A stretch of DNA of 64,000 bases from Mycobacterium sp. E183 (GTDB taxonomy: Bacteria > Actinomycetota > Actinomycetes > Mycobacteriales > Mycobacteriaceae), in assembly GCF_001667735.1 (NCBI RefSeq), contig NZ_LZJN01000105.1:85983-149982 (forward strand). The letters run 5' to 3'. This document shows, in pieces, positions 26,556 through 35,248 of this stretch. Position numbers and translations under genes: made by a program. Position 1 is the stretch's first letter. Every line of letters starts with the position of its first letter. The notes beneath the pieces are model-generated. The model had not been told where the DNA came from, made no database searches, and saw only the letters and a list, made by a program, of their open reading frames with translations.

Positions 26556-28460
26556 ATGTTGGCTGGACTTGCATTCGGCTCGGAGATCAAGCGTTTCGGT
26601 CGCAGCCGTTTGACGCGCGTGGCGATCGTGGTGCTGATGCTGCTGCCGCTGGTGTACGGGGCGCTGTACCTGTGGGCGTTCTGGGATCCCTTCGGCCACA
26701 CCAACAAAATGCCGGTGGCCCTGGTCAATTCCGACCGCGGCGCCGTCGTCTCCGGCGAGCAGTTCAACGCCGGCGAGGAGATCGCCAAGAGCCTGACCGC
26801 GGACGGCGGGTTGGACTGGCACGTCGTGGACCTGGCCGAAGCGCGCAACGGAGTCGACCACGGCAAGTACTACTTCATGGTCGAGCTGCCACCGGACTTC
26901 AGCGCGGCGATCGCGTCGCCGGTGACGGGGCAACCCAAGAAGGCCAACCTGATCGCCGTCTACAACGACGCCAACAACTACATCTCCACCAGCATCGGCC
27001 GCACCGCCATCAGCCAGGTGCTCAACGCGGTGTCCAGCCGAATCTCCGGCCAGGCCGTCAATCACATGCTGTCCGTGGTGGTTACGTCGGGCGCGGGCAT
27101 CAAGCAGGCCGCCGAGGGCGCCGCTCGACTCGACGACGGGGCCGGGCAGCTGGCCGCCGGCCTCGACACGGCCCGGTCCGGCTCGGCGCGCCTCGCCGCC
27201 GGGGCCCAGCAATTGTCCGACGGAATCAACCAGGCCACCGACCCGCTGCTCGCGGTGACCCGGGCGCTGTCACAGGTCGGCGGCGACACGCAGCAATTGC
27301 AACAGGGCGCTGCCGCGCTGCAGCAGGCCAACGACCAGATCGGCGCCATCGCCACCGCACAAGACGGTGCCGCTGACGCGCTGTCGCCGGTGATCGATCA
27401 GCTCGCCGCGCGCCAGGATCCCTTGGCGAACAACCTGCGCAGCATCCAGGATCAACTGCGTGGCCATCAGTTCACGCCGCAGATCCGCCAACGCCTCACC
27501 GACGCGCAAAACGCCGCGATCGCGATGACCTCCGCCCTGCGCACGCCCGGCAGCCCGCTGGGTTCGGCCCTCGACCAGGTCGGCAACAAGGGGCAGGAGC
27601 TGACGAACAAGCTCACGCAGCTCCGCGACGGCGCCCAGCAGCTGTCCTCCGGCAACGCCGAGTTGGCAAGCGGCATAGTCAAGCTCGATGACGGGGCGCA
27701 CCAACTCAAGGCGGGATCGGCCGAGCTGGCCGGCAAGCTCGGCGAGGGGGCCAACCAGCTGCCCAACTGGACGACTCAGCAAAAGGACGCGGTCGCAGAC
27801 ACCATCGGTGGGCCGGTGCAGCTCGCAGCCTCGCACGAGAACGCCGCACCCAACTTCGGCACCGGCATGGCCCCGTTCTTCCTGACGCTGGCGCTGTTCT
27901 TCGGCGCATTGGTGCTGTGGATGGTGCTGCGGCCCTTGCAGAGTCGCGCGATCGCCGCGGAGGTGCTCGAAATCCGGGTGGTGCTCGCCAGCTATCTGCC
28001 CGCGGCCACGATCGCGCTGTTCCAGGCGATCGTCCTCTACTGCGTGGTCCGGTTCGCCCTCGGCATGCGTGCCGTGCACCCGGTCGCGATGCTGGGGTTC
28101 ATGATCCTCATCTCCGCCGCATTCGTGGCCGCCACGCAGGCGATCAACGCGCTCGTCGGCCCAGCGGTGGGACGGGTGCTGATCATGGCCCTGCTGATGC
28201 TGCAGCTGGTCAGCGCCGGCGGCATGTACCCCGTGGAGACCACTTCGCGGCCCTTCCAGGTCCTGCACCGCTTCGACCCGATGACCTACGGCGTCAACGG
28301 GCTGCGCCAGCTCATCCTCGGCGGCATCGACGGACGGCTCTGGCAAGCGATCACCGTGCTGGTTGCGATAACGGCTGTCGCGCTGGCAATCTCATCGCTG
28401 TCCGCACGGCGAGATCGCCTGTGGAACCTCACCAGGCTGATCCCGGCGATCAAGATGTAG
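26556..28460 (+). CDS. YhgE/Pip-type ABC-2 membrane protein
   Basis: This 634-residue membrane protein has one N-terminal TM helix (about residues 20-42) and a large extracytoplasmic region with repeated GAxxLxxG heptads (about 190-440, e.g. LDDGAGQLAAGL). Five or six C-terminal TM helices follow. This is the YhgE/Pip (phage infection protein) layout; family members are linked to export or to cell-surface/ESX-like secretion. ATG 26556 follows GGAGGAG. Paired with the ATPase-like protein and TetR it looks like a regulated exporter of a hydrophobic compound. Confidence 0.88.
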   Translation: MLAGLAFGSEIKRFGRSRLTRVAIVVLMLLPLVYGALYLWAFWDPFGHTNKMPVALVNSDRGAVVSGEQFNAGEEIAKSLTADGGLDWHVVDLAEARNGVDHGKYYFMVELPPDFSAAIASPVTGQPKKANLIAVYNDANNYISTSIGRTAISQVLNAVSSRISGQAVNHMLSVVVTSGAGIKQAAEGAARLDDGAGQLAAGLDTARSGSARLAAGAQQLSDGINQATDPLLAVTRALSQVGGDTQQLQQGAAALQQANDQIGAIATAQDGAADALSPVIDQLAARQDPLANNLRSIQDQLRGHQFTPQIRQRLTDAQNAAIAMTSALRTPGSPLGSALDQVGNKGQELTNKLTQLRDGAQQLSSGNAELASGIVKLDDGAHQLKAGSAELAGKLGEGANQLPNWTTQQKDAVADTIGGPVQLAASHENAAPNFGTGMAPFFLTLALFFGALVLWMVLRPLQSRAIAAEVLEIRVVLASYLPAATIALFQAIVLYCVVRFALGMRAVHPVAMLGFMILISAAFVAATQAINALVGPAVGRVLIMALLMLQLVSAGGMYPVETTSRPFQVLHRFDPMTYGVNGLRQLILGGIDGRLWQAITVLVAITAVALAISSLSARRDRLWNLTRLIPAIKM

Positions 28461-28528
28461 GCAAACGTTCCGCGTCAACAATCGACGTTGCATGATGGTG
28501 GGCAAGCTCTGCAATCGAGAGGAAGCCC

Positions 28529-28969
28529 ATGTTAGGTGTGCATCATTCGGCGATTTGCACCTCCGATGTCGAACGGTCGCTCCGATTCTGGTGCGAAGGC
28601 CTGGGACTGAGCGAGTTGATGGATTACGACTTCGTCGGCGATTGGCCGGAACTGTTCGGGGCCGGGAGCGATCGGCTGCGATCGGTGTTTCTCGGCGATC
28701 CGCAGACATCGGGCAGCGGGTTTGTCGAACTGGTGGAGGTGGCCGGCGCCCTTGAGGCACTGCCGGATTCGACCGCGTTACGGCACGGGTTCATGTTGCT
28801 CTCACTGCAGCGTGAAGTCGACGAAACGCTCGCCGCTTTGGCTGCATTGGGCTTCACCGACGGCGTGCGGCGCATCGATGTCGTGGCCCCGGACGGAAGG
28901 ACCGTCGCGATGGCGGTGATCGAAGCGCCGGACGGGGTACTCGTTGAGCTGATCGGGCGGGCGAAATGA
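28529..28969 (+). CDS. VOC/glyoxalase-superfamily protein
   Basis: This 146-residue two-module VOC protein has HHSAICTSDVERSLRFWCEGLGL at its start (key residue H5), an internal LRHGFMLLSL strand and a C-terminal PDGVLVELIGR with the metal-site Glu. It could be an isomerase, epimerase or dioxygenase-like enzyme. The ATG follows GAGAGGAAG. It overlaps the SDR by ATGA, so the two act in one step series. Confidence 0.88.
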   Translation: MLGVHHSAICTSDVERSLRFWCEGLGLSELMDYDFVGDWPELFGAGSDRLRSVFLGDPQTSGSGFVELVEVAGALEALPDSTALRHGFMLLSLQREVDETLAALAALGFTDGVRRIDVVAPDGRTVAMAVIEAPDGVLVELIGRAK

Positions 28970-29718
28970 GCACCGCGCTGGTCACGGGCGGTGCGTCCGG
29001 AATCGGGCGTGAAGTTGCCGGACGGTTGCGCGATGCGGCTCACGACGTCGTCGTGTGGGATCTCGCCGATGCGGACATCGTCTGTGACGTCAGCGATCCC
29101 GACGCCGTGTCGGCCGCGATGGAAGAATCGGTGAGCGAGCATGGCGCGCCCACCCGGATCGTCACCTGCGCCGGGGTCGGTGCTTCGGGGCTGTTGCTCG
29201 AACAGTCGCCCGCGGAATGGAACCGGGTGTTGGGCGTCAACCTCACCGGCACCTGGCTGACGATCCGTGCCGGGGCGCAAGCGATGGTCGACGCCGGGGT
29301 GGGCGGCTCGATCGTCGCGGTTTCCAGTATCAGCGGCACCGTCGCCGACCGGGACATGGGCGCCTACTGCGTGTCGAAGGCCGGGGTGGACATGTTGGTG
29401 AAGGTCGCCGCCGTGGAATGGGGCGTGCACGGCATCCGGGTGAATGCCGTCGGGCCGGGCGTCACACGCACACCGATGCTGGCCAAGCCCGAACAGCTCC
29501 CCGGCTGGGTGGAGGCACTGTCCGAACGCACGGCGCTCGGCCGGCTGGGGGAGGCAGACGACGTGGCCGGGGCGATCGTGGGCCTCCTCGAGTTGCCCTG
29601 GGTGACAGGACAAATCGTGCACGCCGACGGCGGCCTGGCCCTACACAGTCCGATTGACGCCTACGGCCAAGTGCAGCGACTGCGCACGCTCACCCGGCCC
29701 GCCCCAGCATCAGAGTGA
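28966..29718 (+). CDS. Short-chain dehydrogenase/reductase
   Basis: This 250-residue classical SDR has TGGASGIGREVA, CAGVGASG, a VSSISG catalytic Ser, the YCVSK Tyr/Lys motif and NAVGPGVTRTPM. It would interconvert an alcohol and ketone with NAD(P)H. It is translationally coupled to the VOC gene. Its 3 prime end overlaps the convergent TetR gene by 29 bp. Confidence 0.9.
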   Translation: MSTALVTGGASGIGREVAGRLRDAAHDVVVWDLADADIVCDVSDPDAVSAAMEESVSEHGAPTRIVTCAGVGASGLLLEQSPAEWNRVLGVNLTGTWLTIRAGAQAMVDAGVGGSIVAVSSISGTVADRDMGAYCVSKAGVDMLVKVAAVEWGVHGIRVNAVGPGVTRTPMLAKPEQLPGWVEALSERTALGRLGEADDVAGAIVGLLELPWVTGQIVHADGGLALHSPIDAYGQVQRLRTLTRPAPASE

Positions 29719-30295
29719 CTTGGCGCAGCAGCGCGGTCCGAAATTTATCCGCCGTCGGGTTTCGAAAGTGCAAGGTCCGGGGAACCATGGCACCGGCAAG
29801 CCAGACCAGTAACAGGTCGACGACATCGTCGGGGCTGGCGATGGGCGCGAAGGCCCCCGAGTCGCGGCCCTCGGTCACCGCTTTCACGAACGGTGCGCGG
29901 TAGCGCGCCCAGCCCTCCTCGCTGTAGTCACGCAATTCCGCGTCGCGCATGCTGGAACGCCAGACCTCAATTAACAATTGGTGATTGCTCAAAGGAGTGT
30001 TGAGGTTTCGATCGATCATGGTAACCAGGCGATTCCACGGATCCCGCTCGGCCTCGGCGACGGCCTCGAGCGCGACCGCCTCGACTTCGGTGGCGTGCCT
30101 GATGGCCTCGATAAGCATGTCCTCACGTGAGCCGAAGTAGTTTTGCAGCGTGCTGATGGCCATGCCGCTGGCCGCCGAGACATCGGCGAAGCGGGTGTTC
30201 TCGTACCCACGTTCGGCCAAGACGGTTGCGACCGTCTCGGTCACCTCGAGTCGACGCGCTCCGCCCGCCCGGCGAGTTCGCCGCTGCATAGTCAT
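29690..30295 (-). CDS. TetR-family regulator
   Basis: This 201-residue regulator has an N-terminal HTH (VTETVATVLAERGYENTRFA, ASGMAISTLQNYFGSREDML) and a helical C-terminal domain. It lies downstream of the BBE-like flavoenzyme on the same strand with a 41-bp gap, and is convergent with the SDR. GGTA/TACC dyads precede both this gene (30304-30317) and the flavoenzyme (31752-31778), so it probably controls both. The ligand is unknown. Confidence 0.88.
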   Translation of the reverse strand: MTMQRRTRRAGGARRLEVTETVATVLAERGYENTRFADVSAASGMAISTLQNYFGSREDMLIEAIRHATEVEAVALEAVAEAERDPWNRLVTMIDRNLNTPLSNHQLLIEVWRSSMRDAELRDYSEEGWARYRAPFVKAVTEGRDSGAFAPIASPDDVVDLLLVWLAGAMVPRTLHFRNPTADKFRTALLRQVTLMLGRAG

Positions 30296-30303
30296 GGCTG
30301 TAT

Positions 30304-30317
30304 GGTACGGCTATACC
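30304..30317. promoter_or_regulatory. GGTA-N6-TACC dyad before TetR gene
   Basis: GGTA CGGCTA TACC lies 9 bp upstream of the TetR ATG. It shares the CGGTAT/TACC character of the longer palindrome at 31752-31778, consistent with autoregulation. Confidence 0.4.
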
Positions 30318-30336
30318 GACAGAATGCAATCGCCAT

Positions 30337-31734
30337 TCAGCCCGCGCCGTGGGGCGGGATGTTGTGGTTGAGGCGAAACCTGTTGTGCGGGTCGTACTTC
30401 GTCTTGACCACCCTGAGCCTGTCGTACACCCTGGGCTCGTAGGCCTTGCGGGCGCGTTCCTCGGTCGCGTCGCTGGGGCCCTGGAAACTGGGGCTGGCCA
30501 GCTCGTGCAGCCACGGCTTCAGCGCGGTGAGAAGCTCGGAACCGCAGTGCATGTGATGCACCGCGTCGTGCCCGGGTGGCACGACGGTCAGACCGAAGAA
30601 GGCAAAGGCTGCGTCCCGCGCACCCACGGCGTTGGGGAACGGCGCCGGCTTGCCGAAGGCGCCTTGCAGGTGTCGGATGTCAACGATGTTGATGGGGCTG
30701 CCGGAGTCCGGCCCGACGACATCGACGATCGCGGCGACGGTGTCTTCGGTCAGCTCCCGGAGCAGGCCGAAGTGTTCGACCGCCGCCGCCGGGTCCGTCG
30801 GATCATTGCTGATCGACGCGAATTCGGTGTAGGGCATGCTTCGTACGGTGTCCGCCAGCGCGGGCGCGACCTGGCGCATCGAATCGATCAGCCGGGCCCC
30901 GACGGCATCGTCTCCGGCGAAGGAGACGCGTAGTGAGATTGTCAGCTGGCCCTGCATGAAGGGCGGAAGGCCGGGCAGGGGAGGCAGATTCAGCAGAGCC
31001 AGGCTCGTCGACAGCTCGTCGGGCGCTGTGGCCGTGAGCTCCCGGTAGGCGTCCAGTACCCGGCGGGCGTGACGGCCCGAGTAGAGGATGGATCCCGCGT
31101 AGAGCGTCGTCACGGGAAAGAGGGAGAACTCCATCGCCGTCACGACCCCGAAGTTGCCCTTGCCGCCCAGCAATGCGCCGAATAGGTCGGCTTCGGAGTG
31201 CGGGGACACCCGGCGCAACTGGCCGTCGCCGGTCACCACGTCGATGCGGGTGACATGGTCGGCGGCCCAACCGTATTTGCGTCCCATCGTCAGACTGGCG
31301 CCGCCACTGAGGGTGTAGCCGACGACGCCGACGCCGGGTGAGGATCCGGGCAGCGGAGCCAGTCCGTACTCGGCGGCGGCTTCCACCAGCGCCCCGAACC
31401 GCACGCCGGCGTCGACTCGCGCCAACCGGGTCTCGGCGTTGATCGCGATGCCGGACATCCTTCTCGTGGTGATCATCAGCGTGTCGCCGTCGGCGGCGAG
31501 CGATGGTCCGTGCCCGGTATTGAGGACGGCGATCTTGAGGCCATGGCGCGCCGCGAACGTCACCGCCGTCGACACGTCGCCGGCACTGGCCGCACCCACC
31601 GCGACGGCGGGGCGATGCTGCACGGCCGTGTTGAAGACCGCCACTTCCTGCGTGTAGCCCAAGGTCCTCTCCGTCTCGACCGGACCCTGTACGGCAGCTT
31701 GCAGTTCAGAAAGTTTGTCGCCCCACTTCTCCAC
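30337..31734 (-). CDS. BBE-like FAD-linked oxidase
   Basis: This 465-residue flavoprotein has a PCMH-type FAD domain (LNTGHGPSLAADG, with the His that bonds FAD, and VGYTLSGGASLTMGRKYG) and the C-terminal berberine-bridge motif DPHNRFRLNHNIPP. The second covalent FAD ligand Cys of bicovalent members is Ser here (GSSPGVGVVG). It oxidises an alcohol, amine or sugar with O2. GTG 31734 has AAAGGA upstream; earlier in-frame codons read through an operator. It is divergent from a cupin gene. Confidence 0.88.
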   Translation of the reverse strand: MEKWGDKLSELQAAVQGPVETERTLGYTQEVAVFNTAVQHRPAVAVGAASAGDVSTAVTFAARHGLKIAVLNTGHGPSLAADGDTLMITTRRMSGIAINAETRLARVDAGVRFGALVEAAAEYGLAPLPGSSPGVGVVGYTLSGGASLTMGRKYGWAADHVTRIDVVTGDGQLRRVSPHSEADLFGALLGGKGNFGVVTAMEFSLFPVTTLYAGSILYSGRHARRVLDAYRELTATAPDELSTSLALLNLPPLPGLPPFMQGQLTISLRVSFAGDDAVGARLIDSMRQVAPALADTVRSMPYTEFASISNDPTDPAAAVEHFGLLRELTEDTVAAIVDVVGPDSGSPINIVDIRHLQGAFGKPAPFPNAVGARDAAFAFFGLTVVPPGHDAVHHMHCGSELLTALKPWLHELASPSFQGPSDATEERARKAYEPRVYDRLRVVKTKYDPHNRFRLNHNIPPHGAG

Positions 31735-31751
31735 GGGTGGTCCTTTCAATA

Positions 31752-31778
31752 GGTACAGTGATACGGTATCACCATACC
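31752..31778. promoter_or_regulatory. Long palindromic operator, flavoenzyme/cupin promoter
   Basis: TGATAC-G-GTATCA (31759-31771) is perfect and is flanked symmetrically by GGTA and TACC, 11 of 13 positions per arm overall. It sits in the 88-bp region between divergent genes starting at 31734 (-) and 31823 (+). It is probably bound by the TetR protein at 29690-30295. Confidence 0.65.
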
Positions 31779-31822
31779 GATCTTTCGGATGGGCGATATG
31801 CGCTAGGTCACAAGGAAGAAGG

Positions 31823-32326
31823 GTGCGGGTGTATCGCGGATTGCGACGCGTGTGGCGCAGATCAGATCGGCATGGGAACGAATTTGCCGGAGCGATAGTC
31901 CGAAACCTCATCTCCTCAGCGGCGCTACTTGCCATCGCGGCGTGGCTCGCCTGCGCGCTGATCGGATCTGATGCAAGACCACCTACCGGCGTCGGCTACG
32001 AAGTGATAGCGCAAACCTCAACCGAGGGACGAACATTCGTCGTTCGCGATACCACGATTGCCCCCGGTGGTGCCATAGGTTGGCACTGGCATCCGGGCAC
32101 CGTGATCGCGGTGGTGAAGCAAGGTACCTTGTACCACTACGGCAACGACTGCACCGTCGATGGCATCTACCGGCCGGGCGACTCGTTTATTGAGCTCAGT
32201 GGTCCGGCCCATGTGCACGATGGCCGCAATCGCGGAACGACTTCGGTAGTGCTCGAGCTGCTGCTGATCGATCCGGTGGGCACGTCACCCGCCGAGGCGG
32301 CTGACCCACCGCGAGCCTGCAGATGA
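31823..32326 (+). CDS. Membrane-anchored or exported cupin protein
   Basis: This roughly 167-residue protein has one N-terminal hydrophobic segment (NLISSAALLAIAAWLACALI, about residues 30-50) that may be a signal anchor. A cupin domain follows, with metal ligands GWHWHPGT and GPAHVHDGRN. GTG 31823 follows AAGGAAG. The WLAC ending hints at a lipobox but is not a clean match. It is divergent from the flavoenzyme, and the shared operator suggests joint induction. The function may be extracytoplasmic small-molecule binding or oxidation. Confidence 0.75.
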   Translation: MRVYRGLRRVWRRSDRHGNEFAGAIVRNLISSAALLAIAAWLACALIGSDARPPTGVGYEVIAQTSTEGRTFVVRDTTIAPGGAIGWHWHPGTVIAVVKQGTLYHYGNDCTVDGIYRPGDSFIELSGPAHVHDGRNRGTTSVVLELLLIDPVGTSPAEAADPPRACR

Positions 32327-32343
32327 TCTGGACCGGCGGTGAT

Positions 32344-33501
32344 TCACCCGACTCCGTAATCGATGATGCCCCGGATGATCTTGCCGTTGCGGAGGTCGTC
32401 GTAGGCGTCGTTGATCTCGTCGAGGCGATAGCGGCGGGTGATCATTTCGTCGAGCTGAAGCTGCCCGGTCTGATAGAGCCGGGCGAGGCGGGAGATGTCG
32501 GCCCTCGGGTTGCACGATCCGAATATCGTTCCGGCCAGCGTCTTGTTCATCAGGATGAAGTCCTGCAGGTCGATCTTGACCGACCGCGTGAGCTGTGACG
32601 TCATTCCGGTGAGCACGCACGTCCCGCCCTTGCGGGTGAGCTGCAGCGCGTCGCGGACGTCGGCGGCGGTGATCAGCGAAGGCGAGACCACGACGGCGTC
32701 GGCCATGACGCCGTAGGTCAAGTCCCGCACCATGTCCTGCGCCTCGGCGATCGTGGCCGCGCTGTGGGTGGCCCCGAACTGCAGCGCCGATTTCTGCTTG
32801 AACTCCACCGGGTCCACGGCGACGATCTGAGCGGCGCCGCTGATCCGCGCGCCCTGGATCGCGCCAGTCCCGATCCCGCCCGCACCGATGACCACGACGG
32901 TGTCCCCGCCGCGTACACCGGCACGGTTGGCGGCCGAACCATAGCCGGTCGGAATGGCGCATGACAGCAACGCGCTCGGAGCCAGCGGCAGGGTCGGCTC
33001 GATTTTCACCAGCGAATTCGTCGACACCACAGTGTGTTCGGCGAATGCCCCGACCTTCGCCAGATGCCCCAGTGGCCGGCCGTCGGCGGTGTGATGACGG
33101 AAGGTGCCGTCGGTGGGCATTCCCGGGGTGAGGGTGAAAGCGCCGACGTCGCAGATGTACTCCATGCCGGTCGCGCACCAGCGGCACTGCCCGCACACCG
33201 CGACGAACGACATCACCACGTGGTCGCCGGGCGCGAAATCCGTTACCCCCTCGCCTACTTGCCGCACGATGCCCGAGCCCTCGTGGCCGCCGATCGTGGG
33301 AAACATCGTCGGCAGGCCGAGCGATCGCATCACCTCGTTGGGCGCCGACATGTCGCCTTTGAGGATGTGGTCGTCGGAGTGGCACAGCCCGGCCGCCGCC
33401 ATCTCGACCAGCACTTCGCCGGCCCGGGGTGGGTCGAGCTCGAATTCCTCGACCGACCACGGCCCGCCGACGTCGTGCAGGAGCGCTCCTCTAGTTTTCA
33501 A
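32344..33501 (-). CDS. Zinc-dependent alcohol dehydrogenase (class III/NDMA-like)
   Basis: This 385-residue medium-chain dehydrogenase has catalytic zinc ligands in GLCHSDDH and GGHEGSG, structural-zinc cysteines CGQCRWCATGMEYIC and Rossmann motif GAGGIGTGAIQGA. It is similar to actinobacterial mycothiol/NDMA-dependent ADHs. It oxidises a primary alcohol with NAD. It starts 9 nt after the P450 stop on the same strand, so it likely oxidises the alcohol made by that P450. Confidence 0.92.
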   Translation of the reverse strand: MKTRGALLHDVGGPWSVEEFELDPPRAGEVLVEMAAAGLCHSDDHILKGDMSAPNEVMRSLGLPTMFPTIGGHEGSGIVRQVGEGVTDFAPGDHVVMSFVAVCGQCRWCATGMEYICDVGAFTLTPGMPTDGTFRHHTADGRPLGHLAKVGAFAEHTVVSTNSLVKIEPTLPLAPSALLSCAIPTGYGSAANRAGVRGGDTVVVIGAGGIGTGAIQGARISGAAQIVAVDPVEFKQKSALQFGATHSAATIAEAQDMVRDLTYGVMADAVVVSPSLITAADVRDALQLTRKGGTCVLTGMTSQLTRSVKIDLQDFILMNKTLAGTIFGSCNPRADISRLARLYQTGQLQLDEMITRRYRLDEINDAYDDLRNGKIIRGIIDYGVG

Positions 33502-33510
33502 GCGGCCTCC

Positions 33511-34737
33511 TCATGCGACCGGGGAGAAGGTGACCGGAAGCTTGTTGGGGGAGCGGAAGGTGAGCCCGACGATCTTGGACTCCTGGCCGGTCCCGTCGTC
33601 GGCCACGAAGGTCAGATCCTTGACGCGATCGAACAGGCTGTTCAGCATCACCTGCGTCTCGAGGCGGGCGAGATGCATGCCGAGGCACATGTGGATGCCG
33701 CCGGCGAATGCGATGTGCGCCTGGCGCGGCCGGCGGATGTCGAAGGTATTCGGGTCGGTCCAGCGGCTCTCGTCGCGGTTGGCCGATCCCATGCACATGT
33801 CGATCTGCGCGTCGGCCGGGATTGTCTTGCCGCCGATCTCGACCTCTTCGGTCGTGGTCCGCATGACCATGGTCAGCGGGGTTTCATAGCGCAGGCCCTC
33901 CTCGATCGCCATCGGGATCAGCGATCGGTCCCGGTAGACGAGCGCCAGCTGCTCCGGGTGGGTCAGCAACAAGTAGAGCAGGTTGCCCGACGAGCGGTAG
34001 GTGGTCTCCAGCCCGGCAGGCAGCAGCAGCCGCAGGAACGCGATGATGGCCTCGTCGGAAAGCTTCTCGCCGTCGATCTCGGCGGCCACCAGGTCCCCGA
34101 TGATGTCATCGGTGCGTTTGCGCCGCCGCTGCTCGACCTGATCGAGGAAGTAGCCGTGCAACTCCGCTGCGGCGTTGAGCCCGGCCACGATGTCGGTCGG
34201 GATGGAGATGAGGTCGAGGGACAACCGCCGGAAGAGGTCGAGGTCCTCAGGGGGCAGGCCGAGGAGCGTGGAGATGATCCGGGTGGGGAACTCGAACGTC
34301 ACCGCCTTGACGAGGTCCGCCTGGCCGTCGTTCTTGATTTCGTCGACCAGTTGGTCGCATACCGGCCCGATGACCGACGGTTCCCAGCGTTCCAGCGCGG
34401 TGGCGCGGAAGGCCTTGGCCACCAGGTTGCGGTGGTCGTGGTGTTCCTTGCCGCCCATCGCCAGGATGGTGTGGCCCATCACCAAACCGATCGTCTCGTC
34501 GTACTTGTGGGAGCTGAAGATCCGGTCATCGCGGAAGGCCTGAAACAGGGGGTCGTAACCGAACAGCACCCACTCGTCTTTCGGTCGCAGCTCTTCCGGC
34601 ATCTGCGAGTGGTCGGCCAGGGCGCCGTGCCAAACCGGGTCCGTATGCCTCATGTACTCGAAGAACGGGTACGGGCTGGTTTCACCGGTGAAGTCGAGCG
34701 TGACGGGCTGGTTGGCGGGGTCGGTGCTGAGCGTCAT
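33511..34737 (-). CDS. Cytochrome P450 (paralog of 4474-5670)
   Basis: This 408-residue P450 has I-helix AGLETT, ExxR EEGLRYETP and heme loop FAGGIHMCLGMHLARLE. It closely resembles the P450 at 4474-5670, including the SYxxSGNLLYLLL stretch and a matching N-terminal YPFF motif. It is co-transcribed with the ADH downstream and divergent from a Rieske ferredoxin, a plausible electron donor. The promoter region between them is AT-rich and contains a TTACCGTA box. Confidence 0.92.
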   Translation of the reverse strand: MTLSTDPANQPVTLDFTGETSPYPFFEYMRHTDPVWHGALADHSQMPEELRPKDEWVLFGYDPLFQAFRDDRIFSSHKYDETIGLVMGHTILAMGGKEHHDHRNLVAKAFRATALERWEPSVIGPVCDQLVDEIKNDGQADLVKAVTFEFPTRIISTLLGLPPEDLDLFRRLSLDLISIPTDIVAGLNAAAELHGYFLDQVEQRRRKRTDDIIGDLVAAEIDGEKLSDEAIIAFLRLLLPAGLETTYRSSGNLLYLLLTHPEQLALVYRDRSLIPMAIEEGLRYETPLTMVMRTTTEEVEIGGKTIPADAQIDMCMGSANRDESRWTDPNTFDIRRPRQAHIAFAGGIHMCLGMHLARLETQVMLNSLFDRVKDLTFVADDGTGQESKIVGLTFRSPNKLPVTFSPVA

Positions 34738-34788
34738 TCAGCGCTCCTCCTGAGCAGCCGGTAAGCGGATTGGTACGCTGGGAATTTA

Positions 34789-34844
34789 GCTATCATAGTA
34801 TAAATAGCAAGTAAGCCCAACGGGCTTGTCGTGGTTACCGTAAC
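34789..34844. promoter_or_regulatory. Divergent promoter with dyads and TTACCGTA box
   Basis: GCTAT-N10-ATAGC (34789-34808) spans an AT-rich CATAGTATAAA core that could hold a -10. GTTAC-C-GTAAC (34834-34844) contains TTACCGTA, the box also found at 38584. It separates the P450 (-) and Rieske ferredoxin (+) genes. Confidence 0.5.
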
Positions 34845-34882
34845 GGGCACAGTATTGATGCTGCGTGGCGTCGAAGGCGGTG

Positions 34883-35248
34883 ATGCAAATGCCGGAGCGA
34901 CGATTCGTGTGCGCACTGGACGACCTGCCGCCCGGCCAGATGAAGCTGGTCGACGTCGGCAAGTTCGGCGTCGGCGTGTACAACGTGCGGGGCGAGCTGT
35001 ACGCGATCGTCAATTACTGCTCGCACGAGGGCGCCCCGCTTTGCCTGGGTCTGATCGGTGGCACCAATGAGTTCGCCCCGGACGAACCCGGCGGCCTGCG
35101 CCGTGTCCGCGACGGTCAAATTGTCCGATGCCCTTGGCACAACTGGGAATTCGACATCACCACCGGACAAAACCTCGCCGATCCGACGCGCCGCGTCCGT
35201 ACCTACCCGGTTGACGTCACCGACGGGGAGGTGTTCTTGACCGCATGA
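34883..35248 (+). CDS. Rieske-type [2Fe-2S] ferredoxin
   Basis: This roughly 121-residue single Rieske domain has C46-x-H48 (NYCSHEG) and C83-x2-H86 (RCPWHNWEF), separated by an insertion of about 20 residues. It carries electrons to an oxygenase; the divergent P450 or a Rieske oxygenase are candidates. The start is uncertain: GTG 34865, ATG 34883 and ATG 34889 are all in frame. Its stop overlaps the next gene (ATGA). Confidence 0.85.
   Translation: MQMPERRFVCALDDLPPGQMKLVDVGKFGVGVYNVRGELYAIVNYCSHEGAPLCLGLIGGTNEFAPDEPGGLRRVRDGQIVRCPWHNWEFDITTGQNLADPTRRVRTYPVDVTDGEVFLTA

Noticed and set aside
28461..28528. Possible hairpin after the permease gene (GCAAACGT ... ACGTTGC)
   Set aside because: Short arms with a mismatch and a long loop; too weak to call a terminator.
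33034..34764. 576-codon plus-strand frame opposite ADH and P450
   Set aside because: Antisense shadow of two well-defined genes with heme and zinc motifs on the other strand.
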